DNA of 64,000 bases from Fusobacteria bacterium ZRK30 (GCA_024628785.1 CP102405.1:310001-374000); one strand, 5' to 3'; shown: positions 38,096 through 48,392, numbered from the stretch's first letter. The notes: a model not told the origin generated them from the sequence alone. Numbers and translations are program-made.

Positions 38096-38626
38096 TTACC
38101 AGAAATTATACCCTAAAGTCAGCGACACCATCTCTACATTATCTTTTCCACTGGGATTATTTTTCACTTCAGAGATTGAGTAAAGAAGTTCTCCCTGGAA
38201 GGAATCCAAGAATTCTACTCCTACTCCTACAGCTCCGTAGGCGCCTCCGTCAGCTTCAGATTTCCCATGGTAATCTGTACTATCATTTACCACAAAGTTT
38301 TTCCCTAGTCTAGCCACTACATAGGGCTTTACAGCTACCGGTATGATATTAAATTTCGCAAATACATATACAGGAGCCAGATCATATCCAATATTTTTTT
38401 GATCAGAATTATCATCATATTTTAAGTTTCCATTATAAGCCACACCTGCTCCCAGGTCTACAAAACCTAAGAATCCCTGACTAAGTTCCAACCCGGCATT
38501 ATAGCCCGGATCTTCCATCTGTTTACTTCCTGTACCTTGAATAACCCCACCTTTTACCCATATGTCTAAAGCCAGAGCATTTAACGACATTGCAGTAAAC
38601 ATCAACACAACTAAAATTCTCTTCAT
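38096..38626 (-). CDS. Small outer-membrane beta-barrel protein
   Basis: A 176-residue protein with a cleavable signal (about 1-19, ending ALA) followed by alternating polar/hydrophobic strands rich in Gly, Tyr and Val. It ends in LGYNFW, the terminal aromatic typical of barrels inserted by BamA. About eight strands can be drawn, as in OmpW/OmpX-size proteins. The function is unknown. It lies 18 bases after leuS. Confidence 0.78.
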   Translation of the reverse strand: MKRILVVLMFTAMSLNALALDIWVKGGVIQGTGSKQMEDPGYNAGLELSQGFLGFVDLGAGVAYNGNLKYDDNSDQKNIGYDLAPVYVFAKFNIIPVAVKPYVVARLGKNFVVNDSTDYHGKSEADGGAYGAVGVGVEFLDSFQGELLYSISEVKNNPSGKDNVEMVSLTLGYNFW

Positions 38627-38644
38627 AACTAATTCCTCCTTTTT

Positions 38645-41254
38645 TTATTTTACTACTATATTCACTATTCTTCCTGGAACGACTATCTTTTTAACTATAG
38701 TTTTCCCCTCTGTAAACTTAATCACATTAGGAGCCGCTAAAGCTAAAGCTTCTAATTCTTCCTTTGTAATAGTTCTAGAAACATCCAAAGTTGCTCTCAG
38801 TTTACCATTCACCTGAACACCGATCTGTACATCATCAGAGATAGTCAGTTCTTCCACATGAGTAGGCCAAGCCATCTCAAACAGGTGACCTGTTTCTCCT
38901 AATTCTGCCCATAATTCATCGGTAATATGAGGAGCAAATGGCGATAACATGATTATCATAGTTCTTACAGTTTCTGTAAATACCTTTTTAGATTCACTGG
39001 TTGTTTCTCCATTATCTAATATATTCGCTTTAAAATCCTGTAACTCATTTATAAGTTCCATATTAGCCGCAATAGAGGTATTGAAGTGATAGTTATCCTC
39101 GATAGATGCAGTTACTTTTTTAATCGTCTGGTGTAACTTCATAATCACATTTTTATCGGCTTTAGAAACTTTCTCTAAATCTATACTTCCAGTTTCAAAA
39201 TATCCTTTATTTTCCACAACCATTCTCCAGACTCTATTTAAGAATCTAGATGATCCAGCTAATCCATTTTCATTCCACTCTAACTCTTTTTCCGGTGGTG
39301 CAGCAAACATTGTAAATAATCTGGCAGCATCTGCTCCATATTCATTAATTATATGTAACGGATCTACCCCATTATTTTTAGATTTAGACATCTTTTCTAC
39401 CTTAACAACTAACTCTTCACCTGTAGTTTTAGAATAAAATTTTTCATCCTTTGTCTCAGTTTCGTTCGGGAATAGATATGTTCCTGTACTCTTTTCATAG
39501 TATGACGGTCCCAATACCATTCCTTGAGTCAATAATCTCTTAAAAGGCTCATCCGTAGATAATAATCCCATATCTCTAAGAACTTTATGGAAGAATCTAG
39601 AATACAACAGATGCATTACAGCATGTTCTACTCCTCCAATATATTGATCTACAGGAGACCAGCTGTCAGCTATATTTTTATCGATTGGTAGATCTGTATT
39701 TTTTGGATCACAATATCTTAAGTAATACCAAGATGAATCTACAAAGGTATCCATTGTGTCAGTTTCTCTTTTGGCAGCTCCTCCACACGTTGGACAAGTT
39801 GCATTTTTAAATTCTTCTGAAGTTTCCAATGGATTTCCATTTCCTGAGAATTTAATATCCATAGGCAGTTTAACAGGCAGATTTTCATCTGATTCCATTA
39901 CTATTCCACATTTATCGCAGTATATAGCCGGAATAGGAGTTCCCCAATATCTTTGTCTGGATACTCCCCAATCTTTTAACCTGTATTTTACTGTTCTTTC
40001 TCCAAATCCTAGCTCCTCTACATGTTCCGCTACTTTAGTCAGTGCTTCTTTAGAAGGTATACCATCAAATTTATCAGAATTTGTCATTATCCCTTTCCCA
40101 ACAAATGCATCTTCCATCTCTTTTACATCTATTTTTATCTCTTTTTTAGTTTTCTTCTCTATTGGGTTTATTACCACTTTCATAGGAAGATCATATTTCT
40201 TCGCAAAGGCAAAGTCTCTTTCATCATGAGCAGGTACAGCCATAACAGCTCCCGTTCCATAGTTCATAAGTACATAATCCGCTATCCAAAGTTCCACTTT
40301 CTCACCATTTATTGGGTTGATCAGGTATCTTCCTGTAAACACTCCATTCTTTTCTTTCCCTTCTGCAGTTCTAGCTATCATATCTTCATTTTTCATAGCT
40401 TCTACCGTATCTTTGATCTCAGGTTTTTCAGCCAAAATCTCTGCTACCATCGGATGTTCCGGAGCTATTACACAATATGTTACACCATATAAAGTATCTA
40501 TCCTAGTGGTAAACATCGGTAATTTCTCCTCAGATCCTTCTAAATTAAAAGATATCTCAGTACCAAAAGATTTTCCTATCCAGTTTTTCTGCATAGTAAT
40601 TACCTTTTCCGGCCACCCTTCTTTTATCTCTTGGTGTCCCTTTAATAATTCATCTGCATATTTAGTTATCTTAAAGAACCACTGTGTTAAATCTTTTTGA
40701 ATTACATCTGTGTCTCCATGTCTCCAGCACTTACCATCTTCTACCTGTTCATTGGCTAATACCGTATCACACTTCGGACACCAGTTAACTGTAGATTTTT
40801 TTCTATAAACCAAATCATTTTCATACATCTTTTTAAAGATCCATTGATTCCACTTATAATAATCCGGCTTATAAGAAGCTATCTCCCTATCCCAGTCATA
40901 CGAAAGTCCTAACATCTTTAACTGGTCCTTCATATATTCTATATTCTTTACCGTCCATTCAGCTGGATGTGCACCATTTTGAATAGCTGCATTTTCTGCA
41001 GGCAGCCCAAACGAATCCCATCCCATTGGATGAAGGACGTTATAACCTTTCATTGTTTTATATCTGGCGATTACATCACCTATAGTATAATTTCTTACAT
41101 GTCCCATATGCAGTTTCCCTGATGGGAACGGCAACATCTCTAACACATAATAATTTTCTTTTCCCTCAACTTTATTCTTTGTTTCAAATATTTTTTTCCC
41201 GTCCCATGTTTTTTGCAAGTTCTTTTCAATTTCATTAAACATATATTCTCTCAT
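38645..41254 (-). CDS. leuS: Leucyl-tRNA synthetase
   Basis: An 869-residue class I synthetase that charges tRNA-Leu. HMGH (HIGH motif) lies near the N-terminus, KMSKS about two-thirds along, and the CP1 editing domain lies between them with its Thr-rich [10 protein letters not shown] pocket. Cysteine pairs (CPKC, CPTC) mark zinc-binding insertions. GGAG sits 8 bases before the chosen ATG. It follows the SigH-like gene across a hairpin. No T-box leader is visible upstream. Confidence 0.98.
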   Translation of the reverse strand: MREYMFNEIEKNLQKTWDGKKIFETKNKVEGKENYYVLEMLPFPSGKLHMGHVRNYTIGDVIARYKTMKGYNVLHPMGWDSFGLPAENAAIQNGAHPAEWTVKNIEYMKDQLKMLGLSYDWDREIASYKPDYYKWNQWIFKKMYENDLVYRKKSTVNWCPKCDTVLANEQVEDGKCWRHGDTDVIQKDLTQWFFKITKYADELLKGHQEIKEGWPEKVITMQKNWIGKSFGTEISFNLEGSEEKLPMFTTRIDTLYGVTYCVIAPEHPMVAEILAEKPEIKDTVEAMKNEDMIARTAEGKEKNGVFTGRYLINPINGEKVELWIADYVLMNYGTGAVMAVPAHDERDFAFAKKYDLPMKVVINPIEKKTKKEIKIDVKEMEDAFVGKGIMTNSDKFDGIPSKEALTKVAEHVEELGFGERTVKYRLKDWGVSRQRYWGTPIPAIYCDKCGIVMESDENLPVKLPMDIKFSGNGNPLETSEEFKNATCPTCGGAAKRETDTMDTFVDSSWYYLRYCDPKNTDLPIDKNIADSWSPVDQYIGGVEHAVMHLLYSRFFHKVLRDMGLLSTDEPFKRLLTQGMVLGPSYYEKSTGTYLFPNETETKDEKFYSKTTGEELVVKVEKMSKSKNNGVDPLHIINEYGADAARLFTMFAAPPEKELEWNENGLAGSSRFLNRVWRMVVENKGYFETGSIDLEKVSKADKNVIMKLHQTIKKVTASIEDNYHFNTSIAANMELINELQDFKANILDNGETTSESKKVFTETVRTMIIMLSPFAPHITDELWAELGETGHLFEMAWPTHVEELTISDDVQIGVQVNGKLRATLDVSRTITKEELEALALAAPNVIKFTEGKTIVKKIVVPGRIVNIVVK

Positions 41255-41301
41255 CTACTACGCTCCTACTCTATATTTATTATATTTTTTATTTATATCA
41301 C

Positions 41302-41339
41302 AAAGGATTAAGGTAGGTATAAACCTAACTTAATCCTTT
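41302..41339 (-). terminator. Hairpin between the SigH-like gene and leuS
   Basis: AAAGGATTAAG (41302-41312) pairs with CTTAATCCTTT (41329-41339), with further inner pairing; the second arm overlaps the last codons of the SigH-like gene. The T-tract is poor, so it may be an attenuator rather than a full stop. Confidence 0.55.
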
Positions 41340-41951
41340 ATATGTATCCAGCCATAACTCACTTTTTCTTTTTATCCTTTGGATGGCATTATCAACTGCC
41401 TTTACTTTTTCACCCATTTTTTCCGCAATCTCTTTATAGGGATATCCCTTCACCATATATCTAAAAACAGAAGTTTCCAGCGGACTCAACTTTCTCTCTA
41501 AATAAGTTTTCAATCCATTCATCTGCTCCTTAGACAGGGCCAGTTCTTCCGGGTTATAGGATTGATAAGACTTTAGTCCCCTAAAATATTCTATCTCTCT
41601 ATTGGTCTCTTTATTTTCATTTTCTATACCAATAGATGTATTCAACGCTTTATTCTTGTTGGAGTTGGCTTTTTTTATAGCCGTAATTATCTGCCTTTTC
41701 ACACAAATCGTGGCAAAAGTTTTAAATGACGCAGCCTTCTCAGTATCATATGCTCTAATAGCCTTTAATAGTCCAATCATTCCTTCTTGAATAAGATCGT
41801 CTCTTTCAGCACCCAGTAAAAAATAGTTCTTGGCATTCATCATAACAAAACCTCTATAGTTTTCCACTACCATCCCTACAGCTTCCTCATTTCCACTTTT
41901 TGCTTCCTCTAATATTTCTTCAGTAACTTCAAATCTCGCTCTCTCTCCCAA
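41325..41951 (-). CDS. SigH-like sigma-70-family factor
   Basis: A 208-residue sigma factor with region 2 (about 20-95, RDDLIQEGMIGLLKAIRAYD and SFKTFATICVKRQI) and a region 4 helix-turn-helix (about 150-195, LETSVFRYMVKGYPYKEIAEK). It lacks regions 1.1 and 3, like the SigH/Spo0H group of Firmicutes. It starts at a TTG with GGGGG 8 bases upstream. The gene order rlmB-sigH is the same as in Bacillus, supporting orthology, though sporulation is not expected here. It probably directs an alternative regulon. Confidence 0.9.
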   Translation of the reverse strand: MGERARFEVTEEILEEAKSGNEEAVGMVVENYRGFVMMNAKNYFLLGAERDDLIQEGMIGLLKAIRAYDTEKAASFKTFATICVKRQIITAIKKANSNKNKALNTSIGIENENKETNREIEYFRGLKSYQSYNPEELALSKEQMNGLKTYLERKLSPLETSVFRYMVKGYPYKEIAEKMGEKVKAVDNAIQRIKRKSELWLDTYKGLS

Positions 41952-42015
41952 AATTTTTACCCCCGTTAAAATCCTATTAAAGACAATCTTCTATTAATAT
42001 TATGATCGATTTTTA

Positions 42016-42720
42016 TTATCGATTTTTTGATATCTCCGATAGTAGAATTCCACCTGCAACCGACACATTCAATGAGTTTATCTTACCTTTCATAGGTATT
42101 TTTATTAAAATATCGCAATGCTCTTTTACCTTCTTCCTTATACCAAATCCTTCACTACCTAAAACTAAGGCTGTTTTAGCAGGATAGTTTTCCTCGTGAT
42201 AATATTTTTTTGCACTCCCTTCTGCACCATAGATCCAGAAATCGTATTTTTTTAACTGATCAATTGTTTCAGCTATGTTTTTTACCTTAATGATACTAAC
42301 ATGTTCGATAGCTCCTGTAGATGTTTTTACCACAGTTTCATTTATCTTTACTGAATTTCTTTCTGGTATTATTATTCCCTTCACACCAAAAATTTCTGCA
42401 CTCCTGATAAGTGCACCAAAATTTCTAGGATCCTGTACACCATCTAGGATAAGTACAGTAGACTTTTCTTCCTTCACAGCGCTTTCCAAAAACTCTTTAA
42501 ACGTTATATAGTAGTCATAGTCACTTATATAAGCCACTACTCCCTGAGAATTTTCAATCTTTTTCTTACCTGTCTTGACGATTATATTTTTCTTGCTGGC
42601 TTTAGTTTTCAGCTTAGCTACCTGTTCAGGTCTAACTCCTGTAAATATCTCTATATATTCAATATTTACATTAGATTCTATCGCTTCATTTACAGCGTTG
42701 ATCCCTATTATTTTTTCCAT
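42016..42720 (-). CDS. rlmB: 23S rRNA 2'-O-methyltransferase (RlmB/TrmH family)
   Basis: A 234-residue SpoU/TrmH-family enzyme expected to methylate 23S rRNA G2251. The N-terminal substrate-binding domain (1-70) precedes the knotted SPOUT domain with motif 1 DGVQDPRNFGALIRSAE, motif 2 ALVLGSEGFGI and motif 3 KIPMKGKINSLNVSVA. It begins 2 bases after the murA stop. Confidence 0.94.
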   Translation of the reverse strand: MEKIIGINAVNEAIESNVNIEYIEIFTGVRPEQVAKLKTKASKKNIIVKTGKKKIENSQGVVAYISDYDYYITFKEFLESAVKEEKSTVLILDGVQDPRNFGALIRSAEIFGVKGIIIPERNSVKINETVVKTSTGAIEHVSIIKVKNIAETIDQLKKYDFWIYGAEGSAKKYYHEENYPAKTALVLGSEGFGIRKKVKEHCDILIKIPMKGKINSLNVSVAGGILLSEISKNR

Positions 42721-42722
42721 TA

Positions 42723-43991
42723 TTACATCTCCACCTTAATCCTTTCTATATCTGCACCTATCTTTTGCAGTTTCTTCTCTATCTCTTCATACCCTCTGTC
42801 TACATGATATATTCTCGTTACTATCGCTTCACCTTTAGCTTTTAACGCTGCCATAATCAGTGCTGCTCCTGCTCTCAGGTCACTAGCCATTACTTCTGCA
42901 CTACTAAACTCTTCCACACCCTTTATAATAGATACATTGTTATCTATACGAATGTCAGCCCCCATCCTGTTTAATTCCGGGACCTGCATAAATCTGTTTT
43001 CAAATATTGTTTCCTTTATCTCACTAGATCCCGAAACCAATCCTAATAATGTCATAAATTGAGCTTGTAGATCGGTAGCAAATCCTGGATGAGGAGCTGT
43101 TTTTATAATTACAGGTTTTAAATCCTTCATCTTAGCCTCTATAGTAACCAAGTCACCGTCAAAATTAACTTTTACTCCCATCTCTTCAAGTTTTGCAACA
43201 AAACTTCCCAAATGTTCCTTAACAGCTCCTTTAACTTTGATCTTTCCATCAAATAAAACTGAAAGAACCATATAAGTTCCAGCTTCTATCCTGTCTGGCA
43301 TGATAGAGTATTCCACTGGAGTTAATTTTTCTACACCAACTATTGTAAGTTTCCCTGTACCAATCCCTTCAATTTTCGCTCCCATTGCAACCAAGTAGTT
43401 ACACAGGTCATCTATCTCAGGTTCTCTGGCTACATTCTCCAAAGTGGTTGTCCCCTCTGCTTTTACAGCAGCCATTATAATATTTTCAGTAGCTCCTACA
43501 CTTGGGAAATCTAAAACAATATGCCCCCCAACTAATTTTTCAGTTTTAGCTTCTACATATCCATGGGTAATTTCAATTTCAGCTCCTAATCCTTCAAATC
43601 CTTTTAGGTGTAAATCTACAGGTCTAGAACCAATTGCACATCCTCCCGGAAGAGACACTTTCGCATTATTTGCATGGGCTAACATAGGTCCCATAACTAA
43701 AAATGATGCTCTCATTTTCTTTACCAGGTCATATTCTGCTTCTAAATTAGTTAATCCATTATTTATAATTTTATAGCTGTTGCTCCCAATTTTTTCAGTT
43801 TCTAACCCTAGGCTCTCCAATAATTTCATCAAAGTCCCGATATCTCTTAAGTTTGGTACATTATGTAAAATATGAGTTCCTTTTTCTATTATTGTTGCTG
43901 TTATTATTGGCAGTGCCGCATTTTTCGCTCCACTTACTTCCAGTGTTCCACTGAGTGGATTTCCACCCTTTATTTTAAAAGCTCCTATCAT
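42723..43991 (-). CDS. murA: UDP-N-acetylglucosamine 1-carboxyvinyltransferase
   Basis: A 422-residue enzyme for the first committed step of peptidoglycan synthesis: transfer of enolpyruvate from PEP to UDP-GlcNAc. K23 and N24 (GAKNAAL) and the catalytic C118 in [10 protein letters not shown] are present, so fosfomycin sensitivity is predicted. It lies 2 bases after the DUF1694 gene and 2 before rlmB. Confidence 0.97.
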   Translation of the reverse strand: MIGAFKIKGGNPLSGTLEVSGAKNAALPIITATIIEKGTHILHNVPNLRDIGTLMKLLESLGLETEKIGSNSYKIINNGLTNLEAEYDLVKKMRASFLVMGPMLAHANNAKVSLPGGCAIGSRPVDLHLKGFEGLGAEIEITHGYVEAKTEKLVGGHIVLDFPSVGATENIIMAAVKAEGTTTLENVAREPEIDDLCNYLVAMGAKIEGIGTGKLTIVGVEKLTPVEYSIMPDRIEAGTYMVLSVLFDGKIKVKGAVKEHLGSFVAKLEEMGVKVNFDGDLVTIEAKMKDLKPVIIKTAPHPGFATDLQAQFMTLLGLVSGSSEIKETIFENRFMQVPELNRMGADIRIDNNVSIIKGVEEFSSAEVMASDLRAGAALIMAALKAKGEAIVTRIYHVDRGYEEIEKKLQKIGADIERIKVEM

Positions 43992-43993
43992 CT

Positions 43994-44578
43994 TTATTCA
44001 TTTCCTCCTAATTTCTTCCGATCTCTACATACCGGACAGTTAGTTCCTAATAATTTATCTATAATATTAAGCCTTTTAAATTTATCTAAATAACTAGGTA
44101 ATTTGTCCTCAATTCTGAGATAACACTCATTACAAATACTCTTATTTTGATTTTTAGAAAATTCATATCCCAGTCCCACATCTAAAAAATCCTGATCCAT
44201 ATCCCTTACAACCAATTCCTTGTCTTCATTATCTAAAGATTCATTTGAAACCACTATAAGTCCTATATCACCTAAATAGCTGAGACCATCTATAAGTTCA
44301 TATCTAAAGTCCAGCTTTTCTGCTTCCTTTATATATGGTTTTAGATATTTCAGTCCCACATCTCTCCTTAATTTTAAAAGTTTAGCACGGTCACTTTTCA
44401 TAGCTTCTATTATTTCCAAATAGATCTCATCTTCCACCAATTGATCTATCTTTAAAGCTATTATTACTCGCTCCCTATATTCATCTAAATAATACTTTTT
44501 TTCGTGCTGAATACTATATAATTGATTCATTTTTTTTTCTTTTTCATCCAACAAATCCAAATGATTCATTTCTTTCAT
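43994..44578 (-). CDS. YueI-like (DUF1694) protein with C-terminal zinc ribbon
   Basis: A 194-residue protein. The middle (about 30-115) matches the DUF1694/YueI pattern ([17 protein letters not shown], then GDIGLIVVS), a small cytoplasmic fold of unknown function. The C-terminal third adds two Cys-x-x-Cys knuckles (C149, C152 and C181, C184), probably a zinc ribbon; plain YueI proteins lack this. The ATG at 44578 is chosen because AGGA lies 8 bases upstream, while an ATG at 44587 is too close to it. It heads the murA-rlmB-sigH-like operon. Confidence 0.78.
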   Translation of the reverse strand: MKEMNHLDLLDEKEKKMNQLYSIQHEKKYYLDEYRERVIIALKIDQLVEDEIYLEIIEAMKSDRAKLLKLRRDVGLKYLKPYIKEAEKLDFRYELIDGLSYLGDIGLIVVSNESLDNEDKELVVRDMDQDFLDVGLGYEFSKNQNKSICNECYLRIEDKLPSYLDKFKRLNIIDKLLGTNCPVCRDRKKLGGNE

Positions 44579-44611
44579 AGTTATCATCCTTTTTTTTTAA
44601 GTTCAATTATA

Positions 44612-44639
44612 ATTATACCACATTAAGGTCTTTTTTCAA
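44612..44639 (-). promoter_or_regulatory. Promoter of DUF1694-murA-rlmB-sigH-like operon
   Basis: -35 TTGAAA (44634-44639), 16 bases, perfect -10 TATAAT (44612-44617) with an extended TG. The start of the DUF1694 gene lies about 34 bases downstream. Confidence 0.72.
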
Positions 44640-44788
44640 TCCTTCCCAACAAATTAGTTATTTTTGATGCCTATTAATTATTCTTTTCTAATATCCACAA
44701 CAAAAACCATCAAGATTTTAAAATATTATTACTCAATAGTGTATATATAATGTATAATTTAATAAAACAACCTAATGTGGAGGCACCT

Positions 44789-46585
44789 ATGAAAAAATTA
44801 ATATTTTTATTTATAGTACTATTCAACATCACTTGTTATTCTATCACCATAACAATAATTGGGGAAGATCGATCCCCCCTAAAAGAAGTTATTGCAAATA
44901 TCAATAATCAAGTTAAAATCAGTGATTCAAAGGGCCACGTCGCCTTCAATATCTCGGAAGAGATCCTAAACATTTCCATCTCCAAAGAGGGTTACAAAGA
45001 GGAAGTTCTCACCCTGAAAAAATCCAAAGATGAGGTACAAAACCTTACCCTTGTAATGAAAAAAATAAATACTTCCTATGTTACATTTGAATTTCCTGTA
45101 AGCAGTGGATTGATCGAGTATCGCGAGGTCGGGACAAGCAGATACACCAAGGTTCCTTTCTTAGGGGGTTCAAAGTCCATTGAATTTTTATCGGGTACCT
45201 ATGAATTTATATTTTCAGCAAAGGACTCTAAAAAGAATAAACAAATATTAAATTTTAAAGACAAGTCCGAACATCTCTTGATAGATATCAATATTCCTAA
45301 AAACAATTTTTTTATCCTGGGAAATATCTCCAAGAATAAAGGGATAAAGTTCTATAAAAATAATATCGGCAAAGTTGTTCCTCCTAAAGATCTCACTCTT
45401 GTAATCTTTAAAAATGGTGAGTTTAAAACAAAAATCAAACTTAAAAACACCTTTGTCCCTGTTGAATTAGAGGATGGAATTTATGATTTTATGATTGAAG
45501 GCAGGTTTTATTCCAACCTCTATTTCAGAGGCCTTAAAATAAACTCCTCTGTAAACAAAAATATAGTGATTTCTATTCCATCTGTACAGACTACTATCCG
45601 TGGTGTTGTAAAAAATAATGACCAATTTATTGGTGGATCCAAAATTTTATTTACAGATGTCGATAACAATTCCTACGAAACTATGAGTACCTTTGCAGGT
45701 GAGTTTTCTATAAATTTACCTCCTCAAAAATATAAAATAACCCTCAATAAACCTGGGTTTGTTTTGAAAAAAAGTCAAAATTTAATATATGACTTCAGTG
45801 CACCTAATGAAACTTATAACCTCAACCTCAACACAAGAGAACTTCTCAGTAATGTCGAAGGTCTAGTCACGGATGACAAAGGTATACCTATTTCAAATGC
45901 CGATGTTATGGTCAAAAACGGAGATAAAATAATATATTTAAAAAGTGATGACTTTGGAAATTTTTCTACATCCACACTTCCTGGTCTATTGTTTATAAAG
46001 GTAGAAAAAGATGGATATAAAGCCTTTGGTGTTGTAACAAAATTAGAGCGTTTTTCCACCCTTTCCGGTTTAAAAATTTCTCTGACGCCATACCTGTCTA
46101 ATATCTCGGGGATAGTAGGTAATAGTTTTACTCCACTAAGTAACCTCCACCTGACCCTTAGAAATAGCCAGGGAGAAGTTGTGGCCAACACCATTTCTAA
46201 TCAAAATGGATACTACGAATTTTCTGACATCAAGATAAATAACAACTATTTTATCAGTGTAGGGGTACAGTCCTACAAATATTATTATTCTGATGTTTTT
46301 ACCCTGACAAAGGATGACATAATAAATAAAAATATTATCCTGCAGGGTAGAAAGATCCGAGTCCATTTAGAACTTTTAAGCAGTTCTAATACACCACTCC
46401 GTAATCAGGAAGTCATTGTAGAAGGTACAGTTTATAAGACTGATACCAACGGTTTCTTATTATTAGAGCTTCCTGAAAATAAAAAAAATATAGACATACA
46501 AGTAAAGTCCTATGGCTATCAAAAACAGATCGATCTAAGTACCATGTCTACAAATCCAAATCAATTGACTTTAATCATCAAATAA
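44789..46585 (+). CDS. Secreted multi-domain protein with carboxypeptidase-regulatory-like repeats
   Basis: A 598-residue exported protein of unknown function. A signal peptide (about 1-18) is followed by a chain of beta-sandwich modules: a carboxypeptidase-regulatory-like module (about 20-95), a PEGA-like segment (about 100-190), then three or more further modules with the pattern 'G-x-V-x-D-x-G-x-P-hydrophobic-x-x-A' (for example GLVTDDKGIPISNADV). Such modules mediate adhesion, sugar binding or protein contacts at the cell surface. A Cys near the signal end (NITC) might make it a lipoprotein, but the lipobox is weak. The start is set at 44789, 7 bases after GGAGG. It is monocistronic on the plus strand. 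Confidence 0.72.
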   Translation: MKKLIFLFIVLFNITCYSITITIIGEDRSPLKEVIANINNQVKISDSKGHVAFNISEEILNISISKEGYKEEVLTLKKSKDEVQNLTLVMKKINTSYVTFEFPVSSGLIEYREVGTSRYTKVPFLGGSKSIEFLSGTYEFIFSAKDSKKNKQILNFKDKSEHLLIDINIPKNNFFILGNISKNKGIKFYKNNIGKVVPPKDLTLVIFKNGEFKTKIKLKNTFVPVELEDGIYDFMIEGRFYSNLYFRGLKINSSVNKNIVISIPSVQTTIRGVVKNNDQFIGGSKILFTDVDNNSYETMSTFAGEFSINLPPQKYKITLNKPGFVLKKSQNLIYDFSAPNETYNLNLNTRELLSNVEGLVTDDKGIPISNADVMVKNGDKIIYLKSDDFGNFSTSTLPGLLFIKVEKDGYKAFGVVTKLERFSTLSGLKISLTPYLSNISGIVGNSFTPLSNLHLTLRNSQGEVVANTISNQNGYYEFSDIKINNNYFISVGVQSYKYYYSDVFTLTKDDIINKNIILQGRKIRVHLELLSSSNTPLRNQEVIVEGTVYKTDTNGFLLLELPENKKNIDIQVKSYGYQKQIDLSTMSTNPNQLTLIIK

Positions 46586-46590
46586 TAATT

Positions 46591-46619
46591 AGAGAGGTGA
46601 CCTATTAGGTCACCTCTCT
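46591..46619. terminator. Bidirectional terminator
   Basis: AGAGAGGTGACCTA and TAGGTCACCTCTCT form a near-perfect stem between the converging multi-domain-protein and tsaD genes. T and A runs on each side suit both directions. Confidence 0.92.
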
Positions 46620-46627
46620 TTTAATTT

Positions 46628-47641
46628 TTAATCTTCTTCTATTCCCATATTTGCTACTCCATTTAATTTTAAATCAGCAAATATTTTATCTGAATCTCCA
46701 TAGGTCAACTTATAGTATCCTGCTGCTGCAATCATCCCGGCATTGTCGGTACATAATTTCATAGATGGATAAAAAACTTCTATTCCCTCTGATTTTGATC
46801 TCTCCAACAGCTCTTTTCTCAATAATGAGTTAGCCGCTACTCCCCCTGCTATAAGGATATTTTTAACCCCTTTTTCCTTGGCTGCTTTAATTGTTTTCTT
46901 ACACAATATGTCCACTACTCTATTCTGAAAAGCCGCTGCTACATCGGCAGGATTATACTCCTCTTTTTTCATATTCATCTTATTTACATAGTTTATAACA
47001 GATGTTTTTACTCCTGAAAAACTAAACTCATAACCTCCAACCTTGGGTTCCGGCATAGGAATCTTATTACTATCCCCCTCATATGCCAATTTATCTATTA
47101 CTGGTCCACCAGGATATCCTAATCCCATTACTCTTGACACCTTGTCATAAGATTCTCCTACTGCGTCATCCAGAGTTCCTCCCAGATTAAAGAATTTATG
47201 ATTTTCATCGATATATATTATATTTGTATGGCCTCCAGATACTACTAATGCAATTGCAGGAAGTTCTACCTTGTGCTCTAAAAAGTTAGCATAGATATGT
47301 CCCTTTATATGGTGTACCGGTATTATCGGTATATCTCTTCCATAAGATATCCCTTTGGCAAAAGAAATCCCCACTAAAAGTGCTCCTATAAGACCAGGTG
47401 CATAGGTTACTGCTATATAATCTACATCATCCAGAGTTATCCCGGCTTCTTTTAAACTAACTTCCATTATCGTCGCTATATTCTTAATATGGTGCCTCGA
47501 AGCTATCTCAGGGACAACTCCTCCATATTCTTTGTGTATATCTATCTGTGATGAGATATGATTGGACAACATCTCCTTTCCATCTTTCAAGACTGATATA
47601 GACGTTTCATCACACGATGTTTCTATTCCTAATATAATCAT
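46628..47641 (-). CDS. tsaD: tRNA N6-threonylcarbamoyladenosine synthase subunit TsaD
   Basis: A 337-residue ASKHA-fold protein that transfers threonylcarbamoyl to A37 of ANN-reading tRNAs. The metal-binding H111 and H115 (HHIKGH), the nucleotide-binding ALVVSGGHT and the C-terminal GGVAANSLLR are present. It is 43 bases downstream of minC, in a two-gene operon with it; the TsaB/TsaE partners are not here. Confidence 0.97.
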   Translation of the reverse strand: MIILGIETSCDETSISVLKDGKEMLSNHISSQIDIHKEYGGVVPEIASRHHIKNIATIMEVSLKEAGITLDDVDYIAVTYAPGLIGALLVGISFAKGISYGRDIPIIPVHHIKGHIYANFLEHKVELPAIALVVSGGHTNIIYIDENHKFFNLGGTLDDAVGESYDKVSRVMGLGYPGGPVIDKLAYEGDSNKIPMPEPKVGGYEFSFSGVKTSVINYVNKMNMKKEEYNPADVAAAFQNRVVDILCKKTIKAAKEKGVKNILIAGGVAANSLLRKELLERSKSEGIEVFYPSMKLCTDNAGMIAAAGYYKLTYGDSDKIFADLKLNGVANMGIEED

Positions 47642-47684
47642 TTTTTCTCCCTTGTATCATCTCTATTTTATTTTTTCCTCAAAT

Positions 47685-48320
47685 TTATATCAAATCGAAA
47701 CCTATTTTTTGCAGCAAATATTTTATCTGATTTTTATCAACTTTTTTTATAGCTATCTTTCCCATTTTTTTTTCAAACATAATATTTTTATCCTCTTTTT
47801 TATCATCGTACATAAGCTGTGCTTCTCCTATTCTTACCTTAGGAAATTCAGCTTCTTCTATATATACAAAACTAGTTTGATGTTTGTTAAAATCACATCC
47901 GGCATGGAGAGTCCCGTGAGCTTTTCCATAAACAAATATATTTTTCCTGCTCTGTACATATGATCCGGGATTCAGGTTTCCTAATATCACTACATTGGTC
48001 TCTGAATTAATTTTTTCCCCTGACCTTAAATTTCCATAATGAAATTTATAATCAACTTTTTTCTCCGCCACCTTATTTGATTTATCAGCTTTTTCCAGTG
48101 ATTTTAAACTTACAGTAGATTCTATTATTTTTTCTAACTGTAATATTTGACTCTCACTAAAATTTGAATTTATTATCTTATAAAATTTTAACGTCTTCAG
48201 TAATTTATAGTTTTTTATAACTATACTTTTTAACTCTACCTCTATCACCTCAAAAACTGTAGTTGAAGGTATTTTTATTCCTACTAAATTTCCTGATATA
48301 TTTAATTTTATCTTCTCCAT
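47685..48320 (-). CDS. minC: Septum-site determining protein MinC
   Basis: A 211-residue MinC. The C-terminal beta-helix (about 93-165) has the typical stacked pattern GNLRSGEKINSETNVVILG and VYGKAHGTLHAGC. The N-terminal FtsZ-inhibiting domain is short and divergent. The MinD and MinE partners are not adjacent. It would block FtsZ rings away from midcell. Confidence 0.85.
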   Translation of the reverse strand: MEKIKLNISGNLVGIKIPSTTVFEVIEVELKSIVIKNYKLLKTLKFYKIINSNFSESQILQLEKIIESTVSLKSLEKADKSNKVAEKKVDYKFHYGNLRSGEKINSETNVVILGNLNPGSYVQSRKNIFVYGKAHGTLHAGCDFNKHQTSFVYIEEAEFPKVRIGEAQLMYDDKKEDKNIMFEKKMGKIAIKKVDKNQIKYLLQKIGFDLI

Positions 48321-48364
48321 ACCTCCTCCTATTTTATTTAAAGATATATTTTTTCACTTTATAT

Positions 48365-48392
48365 TCTATAACTCCATTTAACCCTTTGTCAA
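48365..48392 (-). promoter_or_regulatory. Promoter of minC-tsaD
   Basis: A perfect -35 TTGACA (48387-48392), 16 bases, and -10 TATAGA (48365-48370), about 45 bases before minC. Confidence 0.65.

Noticed and set aside
41255-41324. Possible T-box leader before leuS or brnQ
   Set aside because: No T-box consensus or specifier structure is visible in either leader; the leuS gap is only 70 bases.
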